In this document: positions 14,693 to 25,650 of the stretch, one piece after another
Numbering within the stretch: the stretch's first letter is position 1
Layout of the letters: every line of letters starts with the position of its first letter
NCBI RefSeq assembly: GCF_030519475.1
Contig: NZ_JAUMKD010000001.1
Span: forward strand, 682,001 to 746,000
Direction of reading: 5' to 3'
Source of the DNA: Micromonospora sp. C28SCA-DRY-2
GTDB taxonomy: Bacteria; Actinomycetota; Actinomycetes; Mycobacteriales; Micromonosporaceae
DNA: 64,000 bases
The notes under the pieces: model-generated
Database searches by the model: none
What the model saw: only the letters and a program-made list of their open reading frames with translations
Told to the model about the DNA's origin: nothing
Made by a program: the position numbers and the translations under genes

Positions 14693-16954
14693 TCAGACCG
14701 CGCCGAGGACCGCGGCCTCCAGGCGGGCCCGGGTGGCGTCGTCCGGCCAGCCGCCGACCAGGTAGAACGCGTCCACCACGTCCCCGCCCAGGGTGGAGAT
14801 GCGGGCGGCACGCACCTGCGCGCCGGCCTCGTCGAGGGCGCCGGCCACCCGGTAGAGCAGGCCGGCCGCGTCGGCGGCGCGCAGCTCCAGCAGCACCGCG
14901 TCGGTGGCCGCCTCCCGGTGCCAGACCACCCGGGGCGCCGCCGCCGACCCGCGCGCGGCCAGCGCCCGGCCGCGCAGCCGCTGGGTCACCGAGACGTCCC
15001 CGGCCACCGCCCGGCGCAGGTCGCTGCCGAGCGCGATCGGATCCGGCGGCTGTCCGTAGCGCGGCTGCACCCGGCACTGCACCAGCGCCCGCCCGTCCAC
15101 CGTGGTGGCGTCGGCGGAGACCACCTCCAGCCGGTGCAGGGCCAGGCAGCCGGCCACCGTCGCGAGCAGCCCGCGCCGGTCCGCCGCGGCCACCGCCACC
15201 TGGTCCCCGCGCAGGTGTACGACCGGCAGCGGCCCGGCCACCAGCGCCGGGTCCGGGGCCGGCGGGGCGGGCAGCGCCCCGGTGTCCAGCGCGGTCCGCA
15301 CCCGCCCGACCAGTTCGGCGACCAGCCGGCCCTTCCAGTCCGACCAGGCGGCCGGCCCGGTGGCGGCGGCGTCGGCGCGGACCAGCGCGTGCAGCAGGTC
15401 GAGGGTGGCCGGGTCGCCGACCGAGCCGGCCACCCCGGCGATGGTCTTCGGGTCGGCGAGGTCGCGCCGGGTGGCCACGTCGGGCAGCAGCAGGTGCAGC
15501 CGGACCAGGGTGCCGATCAGGGCCACCTCGGGCGCCGGCAGGCCGACCCGGGCGGCCACCGCCTCGGCGACCGGCGCGCCCACCGTGCTGTGGTCGCCGG
15601 CGAGTCCCTTGCCGACGTCGTGCAGCAGAGCGCCGAGCAGCAGCAGGTCGGGGCGCTCCACCTCGCGGGCGTACCGGCTGGCCTCGGCCGCGGTCTGCAC
15701 CAGGTGGCGGTCGAGGGTGAACCGGTGCACCGGGTTGTGCTGGGGCAGGCTGCGCAGCCGGGTCCACTCCGGCAGCCAGCCGTCCACCAGCCCGTACCGG
15801 TCGCAGGTCTCCCAGGCCGGCACCAGGCCGGGGCCGGCGCCCAGCAGGGTGACCAGCGCGGCCCGGGCCTCGACCGGCCAGGGCGCCGGCAGCGGCGGGC
15901 AGTAGGCGGCCAGCCACTCGCAGGTGGCCCGGGCGATCGGCAGCCGGGTGGTGGCCGCCGCGACGGCCACCCGCAGCGACAGGCTCGGGTCGGGGCGCGC
16001 CCCGATGGCGGTCCGGGCCAGCACCAGCTCGCCGTCGTGCTCCACCACGTCCCGGGCCACCGGCCGGCGCACCGGGCGGCCGTCGGCGCCCCGGCGACGC
16101 CCGGACCGGAGCCGGTCGACCGTCCGGAAGGCGTCGTCCAGGGCGTGGCTGACCGTCCGGGCGTCCCCGGCGACCCGGCGCAGCAGCGCGTCGCCGTCGT
16201 CCAGCCCGAGCAGCGCGGCGACGCCGTCGCGTTCCTGCGCCACCAGCCGGTCCACCCGGCGGCCGACCTGCTGGTGCAGCGCGTCGCGGGTGTCCAGCAG
16301 GCGCAGGTGCGCGGCGCGGACCGCGGGCCGCAGCGCGTCGGTCACGCCGGCCATCGCGATCGCCCGCAGGATGCCCACGTCGCGCAGCCCGCCGGCGGCC
16401 TCCTTGAGGTCGCCTTCGAGCAGGAAGGCCAGTTCGCCGTGGGCCTGCCAGCGGGCGGCGGTGGCCGCCCGCAGCGCGGGCAGTTGGCGTACGGCGGTCC
16501 GCCGCCAGTGGTCGGCGGCGGTCCGGACCAGCGCCTCGGCGAGCGCGGCGTCCCCGGCCACCGGGCGGGCGTCGAGCAGGCCGAGGGCCACCTTCACGTC
16601 GTCCTGGGCCACCGACAGCGCCTCCGGCACGGTGCGCACCGAGTGGTCCAGCCGCAGCCCGGCGTCCCAGATGGGATACCAGAGCGCGGCGGCCAGCTCG
16701 TCGACGCCCGGCACCCCGGCGTGCACCAGCACCAGGTCGAGGTCGCCGTACGGGGCGCACTGCCGCCGTCCCAGCCCGCCGACGGCCAGCAGCGCCACCC
16801 CGTCCCGCGGCGGCAGCAGCGACCGCAGCCAGCCGTCGTACGCGTCCGCCCGGGCCGACCGGGCCGCGGCGCCGATCCCTCCCGGTACGCCGACGACCTC
16901 GTTGACCAGCGGAACCCGGTCGGTGCCGGACGCGTCCCTGGTCAACGAGGTCAT
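14693..16954 (-). CDS. glnD: [Protein-PII] nucleotidyltransferase
   Basis: A 753-aa bifunctional enzyme that modifies and de-modifies PII according to glutamine level. Order: nucleotidyltransferase domain with GGLGRRQ and GDLDLVLVHAG (about 59-79), a GlnE/GlnD helical domain with LKEAAGGLRDV, an HD domain with LLHDVGKGLAGDHS, and two ACT domains at the end (DRRGLLATVAG; DAAGLLYRVAG). In Streptomyces and Corynebacterium the orthologue adenylylates rather than uridylylates PII, so the same is likely here. Third gene of the amtB–glnB–glnD operon, 16 nt after glnB. Confidence 0.95.
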   Translation of the reverse strand: MTSLTRDASGTDRVPLVNEVVGVPGGIGAAARSARADAYDGWLRSLLPPRDGVALLAVGGLGRRQCAPYGDLDLVLVHAGVPGVDELAAALWYPIWDAGLRLDHSVRTVPEALSVAQDDVKVALGLLDARPVAGDAALAEALVRTAADHWRRTAVRQLPALRAATAARWQAHGELAFLLEGDLKEAAGGLRDVGILRAIAMAGVTDALRPAVRAAHLRLLDTRDALHQQVGRRVDRLVAQERDGVAALLGLDDGDALLRRVAGDARTVSHALDDAFRTVDRLRSGRRRGADGRPVRRPVARDVVEHDGELVLARTAIGARPDPSLSLRVAVAAATTRLPIARATCEWLAAYCPPLPAPWPVEARAALVTLLGAGPGLVPAWETCDRYGLVDGWLPEWTRLRSLPQHNPVHRFTLDRHLVQTAAEASRYAREVERPDLLLLGALLHDVGKGLAGDHSTVGAPVAEAVAARVGLPAPEVALIGTLVRLHLLLPDVATRRDLADPKTIAGVAGSVGDPATLDLLHALVRADAAATGPAAWSDWKGRLVAELVGRVRTALDTGALPAPPAPDPALVAGPLPVVHLRGDQVAVAAADRRGLLATVAGCLALHRLEVVSADATTVDGRALVQCRVQPRYGQPPDPIALGSDLRRAVAGDVSVTQRLRGRALAARGSAAAPRVVWHREAATDAVLLELRAADAAGLLYRVAGALDEAGAQVRAARISTLGGDVVDAFYLVGGWPDDATRARLEAAVLGAV

Positions 16955-16970
16955 CTCGGCCGCTGCGTGC

Positions 16971-18768
<1,798 letters not shown>

Positions 18769-18858
18769 GCTGGCCTCCTAACGGTGAAGTTCCCTCCTTC
18801 ACGGCTTCCGGGGCAGCGTCGCCCGTACGCCGGATGCGCGGAAGCCTCGTCGCTGGCT

Positions 18859-18907
18859 GTTTCCTCCAGCGTCACCCGTCGATTTCCGTACCGTGACGGC
18901 TTGTTTC
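18859..18907 (-). promoter_or_regulatory. GlnR-type binding site upstream of amtB
   Basis: Read on the minus strand: GAAAC-n5-GTCAC-n6-GAAAT-n6-GTGAC-n7-GAAAC. This alternation of GTNAC and GAAAC half-sites with about 6-nt spacers is the GlnR box known from Streptomyces glnA and amtB promoters. It begins 91 nt upstream of the amtB ATG. It suggests that the amtB–glnB–glnD operon is activated under nitrogen limitation by a GlnR encoded elsewhere. Confidence 0.8.
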
Positions 18908-18977
18908 GGACGTGTGAAGAGAACCTCACCGCCGCGGCCGGCGGCGGGAGCGAAAGGGACGGGACCGGCGGAACCGG

Positions 18978-19841
18978 TCAGCGCAGGGCGTACTCCAGGG
19001 CGTTCCGCTCGTAGTCGAGCAGCCGCAGGTCACGCATCGGCCGGCGCAGGTGGCCCTTGTGCACGATCCGGACGAACGCCGGCTCGCCGGCCGCGGCCAT
19101 CCGGCGGATCCCCTCCACGTGGTCGACGATCCGCTTGCGGATGGTCCGGATCAACCGGTGCCGGTCGCGCGGGATCAGCCCGTACGCGTCGGCGAAGAGG
19201 CGCAGCCGGCGCGGCCGGTCGGGGTGCTTCCAGCCGAGCGTGATCGAGTCCCGGTCGGAGAAGATCGGCACCCAGGTCCAGGCCGCGTACGCCACGTCGT
19301 AGATCCGGGCGCCGGGCGAGGCGAGGTCGAAGTCGATCAGCCCCAGGGTGCCGTCCGGCCGCCAGATCACGTTGTGCGGGGCGGCGTCGTGGTGGCAGAT
19401 CACCTCGGTGTCCGGCGGCGGCGGCCCGAACGAGCGCCAGACCGCCCCCTGCGGCGGGACGAAGCCGTACTGGGCGTCGTGGAACATCCGCAGCATGGTG
19501 GCGACGGTCACCAGCGCCTCGTCGGTGACCCAGTGCGGGGCGAGCGGGTACTCCCCGCACTCCCCCTCCAGGTACGACAGCACCTCCCGGTTGCGCTCGT
19601 CCATGCCGAGGGCGCGGGGTGCGCCGGTGAAGCCGACGTACTCCAGGTGCCGCAGCAGGGCGTGCACGCTCGGCGTCCAGGGCCCGGCGTTGCGCCGCAC
19701 CGTGTCGCCGACCCGGACCACGGTGCTGACGTTCCCGCCGTGCAGCGGGATCTCCTGCGAAGTCACGTACGGTCTCCCGAGGCGTGGCGCCGGGTGGCTG
19801 GGGTCGCGCCACCCCGCGTAGGCGCGATCGTCAGTCGTCAC
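18978..19841 (-). CDS. Aminoglycoside-phosphotransferase-fold (APH) protein
   Basis: A 287-aa kinase-like protein. The catalytic loop is CHHDAAPHNVIW with Asp152 and Asn157, and the metal-binding Asp170 sits in LIDFDLASPG, both as in APH and choline kinases. The ATP-binding N-lobe is short and the usual Lys is not obvious. Members phosphorylate small molecules such as aminoglycosides, choline or homoserine; the substrate here is unknown and resistance should not be assumed. It lies 7 nt after ftsY on the same strand and may be cotranscribed. Confidence 0.85.
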   Translation of the reverse strand: MTTDDRAYAGWRDPSHPAPRLGRPYVTSQEIPLHGGNVSTVVRVGDTVRRNAGPWTPSVHALLRHLEYVGFTGAPRALGMDERNREVLSYLEGECGEYPLAPHWVTDEALVTVATMLRMFHDAQYGFVPPQGAVWRSFGPPPPDTEVICHHDAAPHNVIWRPDGTLGLIDFDLASPGARIYDVAYAAWTWVPIFSDRDSITLGWKHPDRPRRLRLFADAYGLIPRDRHRLIRTIRKRIVDHVEGIRRMAAAGEPAFVRIVHKGHLRRPMRDLRLLDYERNALEYALR

Positions 19842-19848
19842 TTCGAGG

Positions 19849-21036
19849 TTACGCGTCCCGTCCGGGGGCTTCAGTGCCCAGCAGCGCGTCGACGAACTGC
19901 GCGGGGTCGAACGGGGCCAGGTCGTCCGGCCCCTCGCCGAGCCCGACCAGCTTCACCGGGATGCCCAGCTTGCGCTGCACGGCGATCACGATGCCGCCCT
20001 TGGCGGTGCCGTCGAGCTTGGTCAGCGCCACGCCCGTCACGTTGACCACCTCGGTGAAGACCCGCGCCTGCTCCAGGCCGTTCTGGCCGGTGGTGGCGTC
20101 CAGGATCAGGATCGTCTCGTCGATCGGGCCGTGCTTCTCCACCACCCGCTTGACCTTGCCGAGCTCGTCCATCAGGCCGACCTTGTTCTGCAACCGCCCG
20201 GCGGTGTCGATCAGCACGGTGTCCACGCCGGCGTCGATGCCGCGCTTGACCGCGTCGAAGGCGACGCTGGCCGGGTCGGCCCCCTCCGGACCGCGGACGG
20301 TCTCCGCGCCGACCCGACCGGCCCAGGTCTCCAACTGGTCGGCGGCGGCGGCCCGGAAGGTGTCGGCCGCGCCGAGGATCACGCTGCGGCCGTCGGCGAC
20401 CAGCACCCGGGCGATCTTGCCGCAGGTGGTGGTCTTGCCGGCGCCGTTGACGCCGACCACCAGCAGCACCGCCGGGCCGCCCTCCTTGGGCGCGGTGTGC
20501 AGGGAGCGGTCCAGCGTCGGGTCCAGGGCGGTGACCAGCTCGGTGGCGAGCAGCGCGCGCAGCTCCTCGCCGGACCGGGTGCCGAGCACCCGGGTGCGCT
20601 CGCGCAGCCGGTCGACGATCTCCCGGGTGGCGTCGATGCCGACGTCGGCGGTGATCAGGCTGTCCTCGATCTCCTCCCAGGCGTCCTCGTCCAGCCGGTC
20701 CCGGCTGAGCAGGCCGAGCAGGCTCTTGCCGAAGACGTTCTGCGAGCGGGACAGCCGGGACCGCAGCCGCACCAGCCGCCCGGCGGTCGGCTCGGGGACC
20801 TCCAGCACCGGCGCCGGGGCCTCGACCACCGGCGGCTCCACCAGGATGCCGGTGGACAGGTCGGCCTCCGGCGCCACCACCGGCGGGCCGGCGAGTTCCT
20901 CCTCCGCCCGGGTCCGCACCTCCTGCTCCGGCAGGGGCGGCTCCGGCCGCCGGCGCAGCCGCGGCACGACCAGCCCGATGGCACCCAGGATCAGCACGCC
21001 GAGCAGGGCGAGGGCGATGAGGAGGTATTCCGTCAT
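19849..21036 (-). CDS. ftsY: Signal recognition particle receptor FtsY
   Basis: A 395-aa SRP receptor GTPase that pairs with Ffh at the membrane. It has an N-terminal transmembrane segment (about residues 4-25), as is usual in actinobacteria, an acidic/Pro linker, the NG domain with P-loop GVNGAGKTTTCGKIA, then AADTFRAAAADQLETW, DTAGRLQNKVGLMDEL, ALTKLDGTAKGG and the C-terminal VGLGEGPDDLAPFD. In M. tuberculosis ftsY lies next to smc; here about 8 kb of other genes separate them. Confidence 0.98.
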   Translation of the reverse strand: MTEYLLIALALLGVLILGAIGLVVPRLRRRPEPPLPEQEVRTRAEEELAGPPVVAPEADLSTGILVEPPVVEAPAPVLEVPEPTAGRLVRLRSRLSRSQNVFGKSLLGLLSRDRLDEDAWEEIEDSLITADVGIDATREIVDRLRERTRVLGTRSGEELRALLATELVTALDPTLDRSLHTAPKEGGPAVLLVVGVNGAGKTTTCGKIARVLVADGRSVILGAADTFRAAAADQLETWAGRVGAETVRGPEGADPASVAFDAVKRGIDAGVDTVLIDTAGRLQNKVGLMDELGKVKRVVEKHGPIDETILILDATTGQNGLEQARVFTEVVNVTGVALTKLDGTAKGGIVIAVQRKLGIPVKLVGLGEGPDDLAPFDPAQFVDALLGTEAPGRDA

Positions 21037-21185
21037 GCCGAAATCCTGTCAGATGGCGGCGACGGCGTCCCAGCCACCGCACCCCGTGGGCCGCATCCGC
21101 CGGCGGTAGGCTCGGCCACAGCCAGCAGTGGTGCGACCGCCGGCGGGGTAGTAAAGAAGAAGTCCGCTCACCTCGGAGGTCCACC

Positions 21186-22898
21186 ATGCCCGCGGCGCAC
21201 CTGCTCATCGGCCCACTGCTGCGGCGGGTCGTCGGCACGCGGGCCACCGTCTGGGTCGAGACCAGCGCGCCCGCCGTGGTCACCGTCCGCACGGCCGACG
21301 GCGCCGGCGGCACCGCGCCCACCTTCTCCGCGTACGACCACCACTACGCGCTGGTCGTGGTGGAGGGGCTCACCCCGGGTGCGGCGACCCGCTACGAGGT
21401 GCTGGTCGACGGCGAGGTCGTCTGGCCGGTGCCGGAGAGCGGCTTCCCGCCCAGCGTGATCCGCACCCGGGCCGCCGACGACCGGGACCAGCCGGTCCGG
21501 CTCATCTTCGGCTCCTGCCGGGAGACCACCCAGCACGCCACCACCCGGCGGCTGCCGCCGGACGCGCTGGACGCGTACGCCCGGCGGTTGATGGCCGACC
21601 CCGACCCGGCCGCGCTGCCCGACCTGCTGGTGCTGCTCGGCGACCAGGTGTACGCGGACGTGACCTCGCCCACCGTGCGGCGGCTGCTGAAGCGGCGCCG
21701 GCGCCGGCCGAAGGACGCCCCCCGCGACCAGGTGGTGAGCTTCGACGAGTACACCAAGCTCTACCTGGAGTCCTGGCGGGATCCGGAGATCCGCTGGCTG
21801 CTCTCCACCGTGCCGAGCGTGATGATCTTCGACGACCACGAGATCATCGACGACTGGAACACCTCCGCGTCGTGGCGGGCGGACGCCCGGCGGCAGCCCT
21901 GGTGGGCGGAGCGGATCGGCAGCGGGCTCGCCTCGTACTGGGTCTACCAGCACCTGGGCAACCTCTCCCCGGACGAGATCGCCGCCGACCCGGTCTTCGC
22001 CAAGGTGACCGCCGCCGAGGACGCCACCGGCGTGCTGCGCGAGTTCGGGCACCGGGTCGACCAGGAGAGCGACCTGGCGCACGACACCGAGCGCTGGCGC
22101 GCGGTGCAGTACCAGTGGAGCTACGCGCTCGACCTGGGCCGGACCCGGCTGGTGATGCTGGACAACCGGTGCAGCCGGGTGCTGGAGCCGGGCCAGCGCG
22201 CGATGCTGCCACCCGGCGAGTGGTCCTGGTTCCTCGACCAGGCGCACGGCGTCTACGACCACCTGGTGGTGGGGGCCTCGCTGCCCTGGCTGCTGCCGCC
22301 GGGCATCCACCACGTGGAGTCCTGGAACGAGAAGCTGGCCGACTCCCGCCGGCGCTGGGTGGCCGGCCTGTCGGAGAAGCTGCGCCGCGGGCTCGACCTG
22401 GAGCACTGGGCGGCGTTCCGCCGGTCGTTCGACGCGCTCGGCGCGCTCTTCGCCCGGCTCGGCAGCGGCACCCCGGGCGCCACCGGGGAGCGGGTCGGCG
22501 CCGGTCCGGCGTACGCGCCGCCCGCCTCGATCAGCGTGCTCTCCGGTGACGTGCACCACTCGTACGTGGCCCGGGCCCGGTTCGACGACCCGGCGGTGGC
22601 CACCCCGGTGCACCAGCTCACCTGCTCCCCCATCCACAACCAGGTGCCGGCCGGGATGCGCCCGCTGATGCGGCTGGGCTGGTCGGCCGGGCCGGCCGGG
22701 GCCACCCGGGCGCTGGCCCGCTCGGCCGGGGTACGCCGCCCGGCGCTGCGCTGGCGGAAGCTGGCCGGCCCGTACTTCGGCAACGCGGTGGCCACGCTGG
22801 TGCACGACGGCCGCACGGCCGAGGTGACCATCGAGGGCACCACCGCCGACGGGCACCTGCGGCCGGTGATGCGGCGCCGACTCACCGACGCCGGTTGA
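21186..22898 (+). CDS. PhoD-like metallophosphatase family protein
   Basis: A 570-aa protein with a small N-terminal beta domain (1-90, VWVETSAPAVVTV) and a PhoD-like metallophosphatase domain: FGSCRE, LVLLGDQVYAD, MIFDDHEIIDDWN and the C-terminal VLSGDVHHSYVARA. These carry the expected metal ligands (Asp, His, Asn). No signal peptide is visible, unlike classical secreted PhoD, so it probably acts inside the cell; this fits a cytoplasmic branch annotated 'alkaline phosphatase D family'. The ATG is preceded by CGGAGGT. Substrate uncertain. Confidence 0.88.
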   Translation: MPAAHLLIGPLLRRVVGTRATVWVETSAPAVVTVRTADGAGGTAPTFSAYDHHYALVVVEGLTPGAATRYEVLVDGEVVWPVPESGFPPSVIRTRAADDRDQPVRLIFGSCRETTQHATTRRLPPDALDAYARRLMADPDPAALPDLLVLLGDQVYADVTSPTVRRLLKRRRRRPKDAPRDQVVSFDEYTKLYLESWRDPEIRWLLSTVPSVMIFDDHEIIDDWNTSASWRADARRQPWWAERIGSGLASYWVYQHLGNLSPDEIAADPVFAKVTAAEDATGVLREFGHRVDQESDLAHDTERWRAVQYQWSYALDLGRTRLVMLDNRCSRVLEPGQRAMLPPGEWSWFLDQAHGVYDHLVVGASLPWLLPPGIHHVESWNEKLADSRRRWVAGLSEKLRRGLDLEHWAAFRRSFDALGALFARLGSGTPGATGERVGAGPAYAPPASISVLSGDVHHSYVARARFDDPAVATPVHQLTCSPIHNQVPAGMRPLMRLGWSAGPAGATRALARSAGVRRPALRWRKLAGPYFGNAVATLVHDGRTAEVTIEGTTADGHLRPVMRRRLTDAG

Positions 22899-22920
22899 TG
22901 GTGGCCTTACCCTCTACGGC

Positions 22921-23361
22921 GTGGACGACGAGCTTCCGGAGCCGCTGCGGGCGGTCGAGCACGAACTGACCGTGCTGCTGCGCCGCGGGCGCGCGGTCTC
23001 CTGGGAGATCGCCCGGGAGGTGCACCCCAACCTGGAGCCGAACGCGTACGGCCTGCTGCTCTGGCTGCGCCGGTGCGACTCGATCCGGCTCACCGACCTG
23101 GCCGCCCGGCTCGGCATCGGCAAGGGCACGCTGAGCCGGCAGATCAACGGGCTGGAGGCGTTGGGCCTGGTCCGCCGCGACCCGGACCCGACCGACCGGC
23201 GGGCCGCCCAGCTCAGCCTCACCGACCAGGGGCGGCAGCGGTTCGACGCGGCCCGGTCGGCCCGGCTGCGGCAGTTCCGCCGGACGCTGGAGGACTGGCC
23301 GGCCCGGGACGTCGAGGAGTTCGCCCGGCTGCTGAGCCGGTTCAACGAGATCCCGCTCTGA
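22921..23361 (+). CDS. MarR-family transcriptional regulator
   Basis: A 146-aa winged-helix repressor. The DNA-binding part reads IRLTDLAARLGIGKGTLSRQINGLEALGLVRRDPDPTDRRA, with the wing at DPTDRRA. The GTG start at 22921 lies 22 nt after the phosphatase gene. It is followed by a DHA2 efflux pump, and two identical-type palindromes (23405-23445) between them fit MarR operators. Likely role: ligand-relieved repression of the efflux gene. The ligand is unknown. Confidence 0.94.
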   Translation: MDDELPEPLRAVEHELTVLLRRGRAVSWEIAREVHPNLEPNAYGLLLWLRRCDSIRLTDLAARLGIGKGTLSRQINGLEALGLVRRDPDPTDRRAAQLSLTDQGRQRFDAARSARLRQFRRTLEDWPARDVEEFARLLSRFNEIPL

Positions 23362-23404
23362 GCTGACCCCGGGGGCCGGGAACAAAGCCTCCCCAGGCAG
23401 AGTT

Positions 23405-23445
23405 GTTGCTCTGGGCAACGAAGGCATACGGTTGCCCGGGGCAAC
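23405..23445 (+). promoter_or_regulatory. Two tandem MarR-type operator palindromes
   Basis: GTTGC-TCTGG-GCAAC (23405-23419) and GTTGC-CCGGG-GCAAC (23431-23445) are 15-bp palindromes with the same arms and 26-bp centre-to-centre spacing, about two and a half helical turns. TTGC/GCAA arms are common in MarR-family sites. They occupy the marR–MFS gap 43-84 nt before the transporter start. Confidence 0.75.
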
Positions 23446-23488
23446 GCCCCACCAGACTTCCCTCGACTCCCTGCCGGAGGCAGCCACG

Positions 23489-25108
23489 ATGAGCTCCGCG
23501 CCAGCGCCCGCCCGGGCGACCGCCGTCGACATGACCCACCGGCAGGTGCTGGAGGCCCTCTCCGGCCTGCTGCTGGGCATGTTCGTCGCGATCCTCTCCG
23601 GCACCGTCGTCTCCAACGCCCTGCCGAGGATCATCACCGAGCTGGGCGGCGGCCAGTCCGCGTACACCTGGGTGGTCACCGCGGCGCTGCTCGCCACCAC
23701 CGCGACCACCCCGATCTGGGGCAAACTGGCCGACCTGACCAACAAGAAGGTCCTGGTCCAGATCGCCCTGCTGATCTACGTGGTCAGCTCGGTGCTGGCC
23801 GGGCTCGCCCAGGACACCGGGCAGCTGATCGCCTGCCGGGTGCTCCAGGGCGTCGGCGCCGGCGGCCTCACCGCGCTGGCCCAGGTGATCCTGGCCACCA
23901 TCATCGCCCCGCGCGAACGCGGCCGGTACAGCGGCTACCTGGGCGCGGTGATGGCGGTGGGCACCATCGGCGGCCCGCTGATCGGTGGCGTGATCGTGGA
24001 CACCTCCTGGCTCGGCTGGCGCTGGTGCTTCTACGTCGGGGTGCCGTTCGCGCTCGCCGCGCTGGTCGTGCTCCAGAAGACCCTGCGCCTGCCGGTGACC
24101 AGGCGGAAGGCCACCATCGACTGGTGGGGCGCCACGCTGATCACCGCCGCCGTCTCGCTGCTGCTGATCTGGGTCTCGCTGGCCGGCGACTCGTTCGCCT
24201 GGGGCTCCTGGCAGACCGCCGTCATGGTGGCCGGCGCGCTGCTGCTCGGCGCGCTGGCGATCCGGGTCGAGCAGCGGGCCGCCGAGCCGATGATCCCGCC
24301 GCACCTGTTCCGGTCCCGGACCATCACCCTGGCCACGGTCGCGAGCATCGCTGTCGGTGTCGGGATGTTCGGCGCCTCGGTCTTCCTCAGCCAGTACTTC
24401 CAGATCAGCCGGGGGCAGAGCCCGACCATGTCCGGCCTGATGACCCTGCCGATGATCCTCGGCCTGCTGGTCTCCTCCACGGTCACCGGGCGCCTGATCA
24501 CCCGCACCGGCCGCTGGAAGCGCTACCTGGTCGCCGGCACGGCGCTGCTCACCGTCGGCTTCGCGCTGATGGGCACGCTCCGCGCCGACACCAGCTTCGT
24601 CCTGCTCGCCGGCTACATGGCGGTGATCGGCGTCGGGCTCGGCATGAGCATGCAGAACCTGGTGCTCGCGGTGCAGAACACCGTCGGCACGCACGAGCTG
24701 GGCGCCGCCAGCTCGGTGGTCGCCTTCTTCCGCAGCCTCGGCGGGGCGGTGGGCGTCGCCGCGCTCGGCGCGGTGCTGGCGCACAAGGTCAACGACTACC
24801 TCGTCGAGGGGCTGACCGCGCTGGGCATCCCGACCGCCCGCTCGGGCGGCGGGGGCGCGCTGCCGGACGTGCACACCCTGCCCGCTCCGATCCGGGGCGT
24901 GGTGGAGGCCGCGTACGGCCACGCGGCCGGCGACATCTTCCTGGTCGCCGCCCCGTTCGGGCTGATCGCCCTGATCGCTGTCTGCTTCATCCGGGAGGTG
25001 CCGCTGCGCCGGCACACCGGCGACCCGGTGGACGCCGAGATCGAGCAAGAATCGACGGTGGCGGCCGGAGCCGGAGCCGCTGTGATCAAGACCGGAGAAC
25101 GGAGCTGA
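23489..25108 (+). CDS. DHA2-family MFS drug/proton antiporter
   Basis: A 539-aa membrane transporter of the EmrB/QacA group with about 14 hydrophobic helices. Motif A-like GKLADLTNKKVLVQ follows helix 2 and the motif C region is AVMAVGTIGGPLIGGVIVD in helix 5. It probably exports hydrophobic or cationic toxic compounds using the proton gradient. The ATG at 23489 has a GGAGG site; upstream in-frame codons lack one. The MarR gene just upstream and the paired palindromes point to local repression. It ends 1 nt before the stress-protein gene. Confidence 0.94.
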   Translation: MSSAPAPARATAVDMTHRQVLEALSGLLLGMFVAILSGTVVSNALPRIITELGGGQSAYTWVVTAALLATTATTPIWGKLADLTNKKVLVQIALLIYVVSSVLAGLAQDTGQLIACRVLQGVGAGGLTALAQVILATIIAPRERGRYSGYLGAVMAVGTIGGPLIGGVIVDTSWLGWRWCFYVGVPFALAALVVLQKTLRLPVTRRKATIDWWGATLITAAVSLLLIWVSLAGDSFAWGSWQTAVMVAGALLLGALAIRVEQRAAEPMIPPHLFRSRTITLATVASIAVGVGMFGASVFLSQYFQISRGQSPTMSGLMTLPMILGLLVSSTVTGRLITRTGRWKRYLVAGTALLTVGFALMGTLRADTSFVLLAGYMAVIGVGLGMSMQNLVLAVQNTVGTHELGAASSVVAFFRSLGGAVGVAALGAVLAHKVNDYLVEGLTALGIPTARSGGGGALPDVHTLPAPIRGVVEAAYGHAAGDIFLVAAPFGLIALIAVCFIREVPLRRHTGDPVDAEIEQESTVAAGAGAAVIKTGERS

Positions 25109-25109
25109 C

Positions 25110-25607
25110 GTGACCGTCGACGCCCCTCGGGAACGGGAGGACTACGGCCCCCGCACCCGTCCGCTGCCCTTCGAACGGGGCACGGACGGGCCCCGGGTGG
25201 TGCTGGTGGGCGTGGACGGCACCCGGACCTCGGAGCGGGCCGCCTGGTACGCCGCCGGGCTCGCCCGCCGGCAGGGTGCCGCCCTGGTGGTGGTGCACGT
25301 CCGCCCGACCGCCGGGCTCACCGCCCTGGTGCCCGGGGTGGACGCCGGCGCGCTGGAGCGCTGCCACGACGAGCTGACCGAGGAGCTGCGCCGGGAGTGC
25401 CGGCGCGGCGCCGAGGAGCTGGGGCTGCCGGTGACCTTCCTGTCCCGGCGCGGCGACGCGTACACCGAACTGCGGACCGCGGCCGACGAGTTCCGGGCGG
25501 ACCTGGTGGTGGTCGGCGCGTCCGAGCAGGCCGGGCACCGCCTGGTCGGCTCGGTCGCCACCCGCCTGGTCCGCGCCGGCCGCTGGCCGGTCGTCGTGGT
25601 GCCCTGA
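25110..25607 (+). CDS. Universal stress protein (UspA family)
   Basis: A 165-aa single-domain Usp. The first strand is RVVLVGVDGTRTSERAAWYAA and the nucleotide-binding end is LVVVGASEQAGHRLVGSVATRLV, close to the G-2x-G-9x-G(S/T) ATP-binding pattern though the first Gly spacing is altered. The GTG start lies 1 nt after the transporter stop, so the two are probably one transcript and both under the MarR regulator. It may respond to the same stress as the pump. Confidence 0.88.
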   Translation: MTVDAPREREDYGPRTRPLPFERGTDGPRVVLVGVDGTRTSERAAWYAAGLARRQGAALVVVHVRPTAGLTALVPGVDAGALERCHDELTEELRRECRRGAEELGLPVTFLSRRGDAYTELRTAADEFRADLVVVGASEQAGHRLVGSVATRLVRAGRWPVVVVP

Positions 25608-25650
25608 TATCCGGTCGCGGGTGTCGGACCCGCCGAGCAGGATGGCCGGC

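Noticed and set aside
18978..19841. Aminoglycoside resistance gene
   Set aside because: The APH fold is present but family members have many substrates, and its location after ftsY argues for housekeeping use; resistance cannot be claimed.
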